Positions 60,425 to 64,000 of a stretch of DNA of 64,000 nucleotides are shown here, piece by piece. The position numbers were made by a program, and so were the translations under genes. Each line of letters starts with the position of its first letter. Positions within the stretch are counted from its first letter, which is position 1. Below the pieces are notes generated by a model. That model worked only from the letters and a program-made list of their open reading frames with translations. It did not search any database and had not been told where the DNA came from. The stretch comes from Desmodesmus armatus (taxonomy: Eukaryota; Chlorophyta; Chlorophyceae; Sphaeropleales; Scenedesmaceae): NCBI GenBank assembly GCA_007449985.2, contig VIIQ02000592.1:558001-622000 (forward strand), given 5' to 3'.

Positions 60425-64000
<3,576 letters not shown>

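Overview
This window looks like nuclear DNA from a chlorophycean green alga (Chlamydomonadales or Sphaeropleales type). The reasons are intron-rich genes with GT-AG borders, very frequent CAG/CTG triplets giving poly-Gln and poly-Ala tracts, long poly-G/poly-C and TG runs in introns, TGTAA-type polyadenylation signals, and clear plastid proteins (chloroplast SRP54, transit-peptide SDRs). The species cannot be named from sequence alone. No rRNA, tRNA or CRISPR array was recognised.

Layout. 1-2,570: TG-rich DNA with no supported gene. 3,023-5,867: a head-to-head pair of small secreted proteins sharing an R-M-[LM]-P-G-G motif; the right one carries a 237-bp tandem repeat and looks like a multi-copy propeptide. 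8,541-10,597 (-): an F-box-like leucine-rich-repeat protein. 11,246-17,964 (-): chloroplast SRP54 in 11 exons. It is head-to-head with an atypical SDR (At5g02240/At2g37660-like) at 18,342-21,201 (+). 21,753-30,453 (+): a DExH8/C3H31-type RNA helicase with two CCCH fingers and a C-terminal BMT5-like (DUF2431) domain. 31,684-44,206 (+): a tandem triplet of WD40-like paralogues, one of which is an N-terminus-plus-C-terminus mini-gene. 44,997-46,750 (+): a second SDR paralogue. 47,974-51,005 (-): a calpain-like protease, head-to-head with a Pro/Gln-rich protein at 51,334-52,825 (+). 54,847-57,791 (+): an EF-hand/ZZ-finger protein with an N-myristoylation signature. 60,425-64,000 (-, 5' end outside the window): a NUDT19/NudC-type NADH pyrophosphatase. 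Exon chains were built by hand from splice sites, phase and homology. They close in frame except at three sites, each explained by one missing base in a C/G run.

Patterns that cut across genes. (1) Partial copies of exon borders sit in the neighbouring introns of four genes: acceptor-side copies always upstream and donor-side copies always downstream of the real exon, as expected from repeated small tandem duplications across splice junctions. (2) A short retroelement-like family (four copies) shares one terminus, has variable truncation at the other, and is flanked by 10-19 bp target-site duplications. (3) Three long intronic foldbacks (arms of about 50-60 bp) could be miRNA or siRNA precursors or MITEs. 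(4) Pentanucleotide satellites abut 3' splice sites.

The strongest candidate for something undescribed is the secreted repeat propeptide pair at 3-5.9 kb. The most striking structural phenomenon is the recurrent splice-border duplication.
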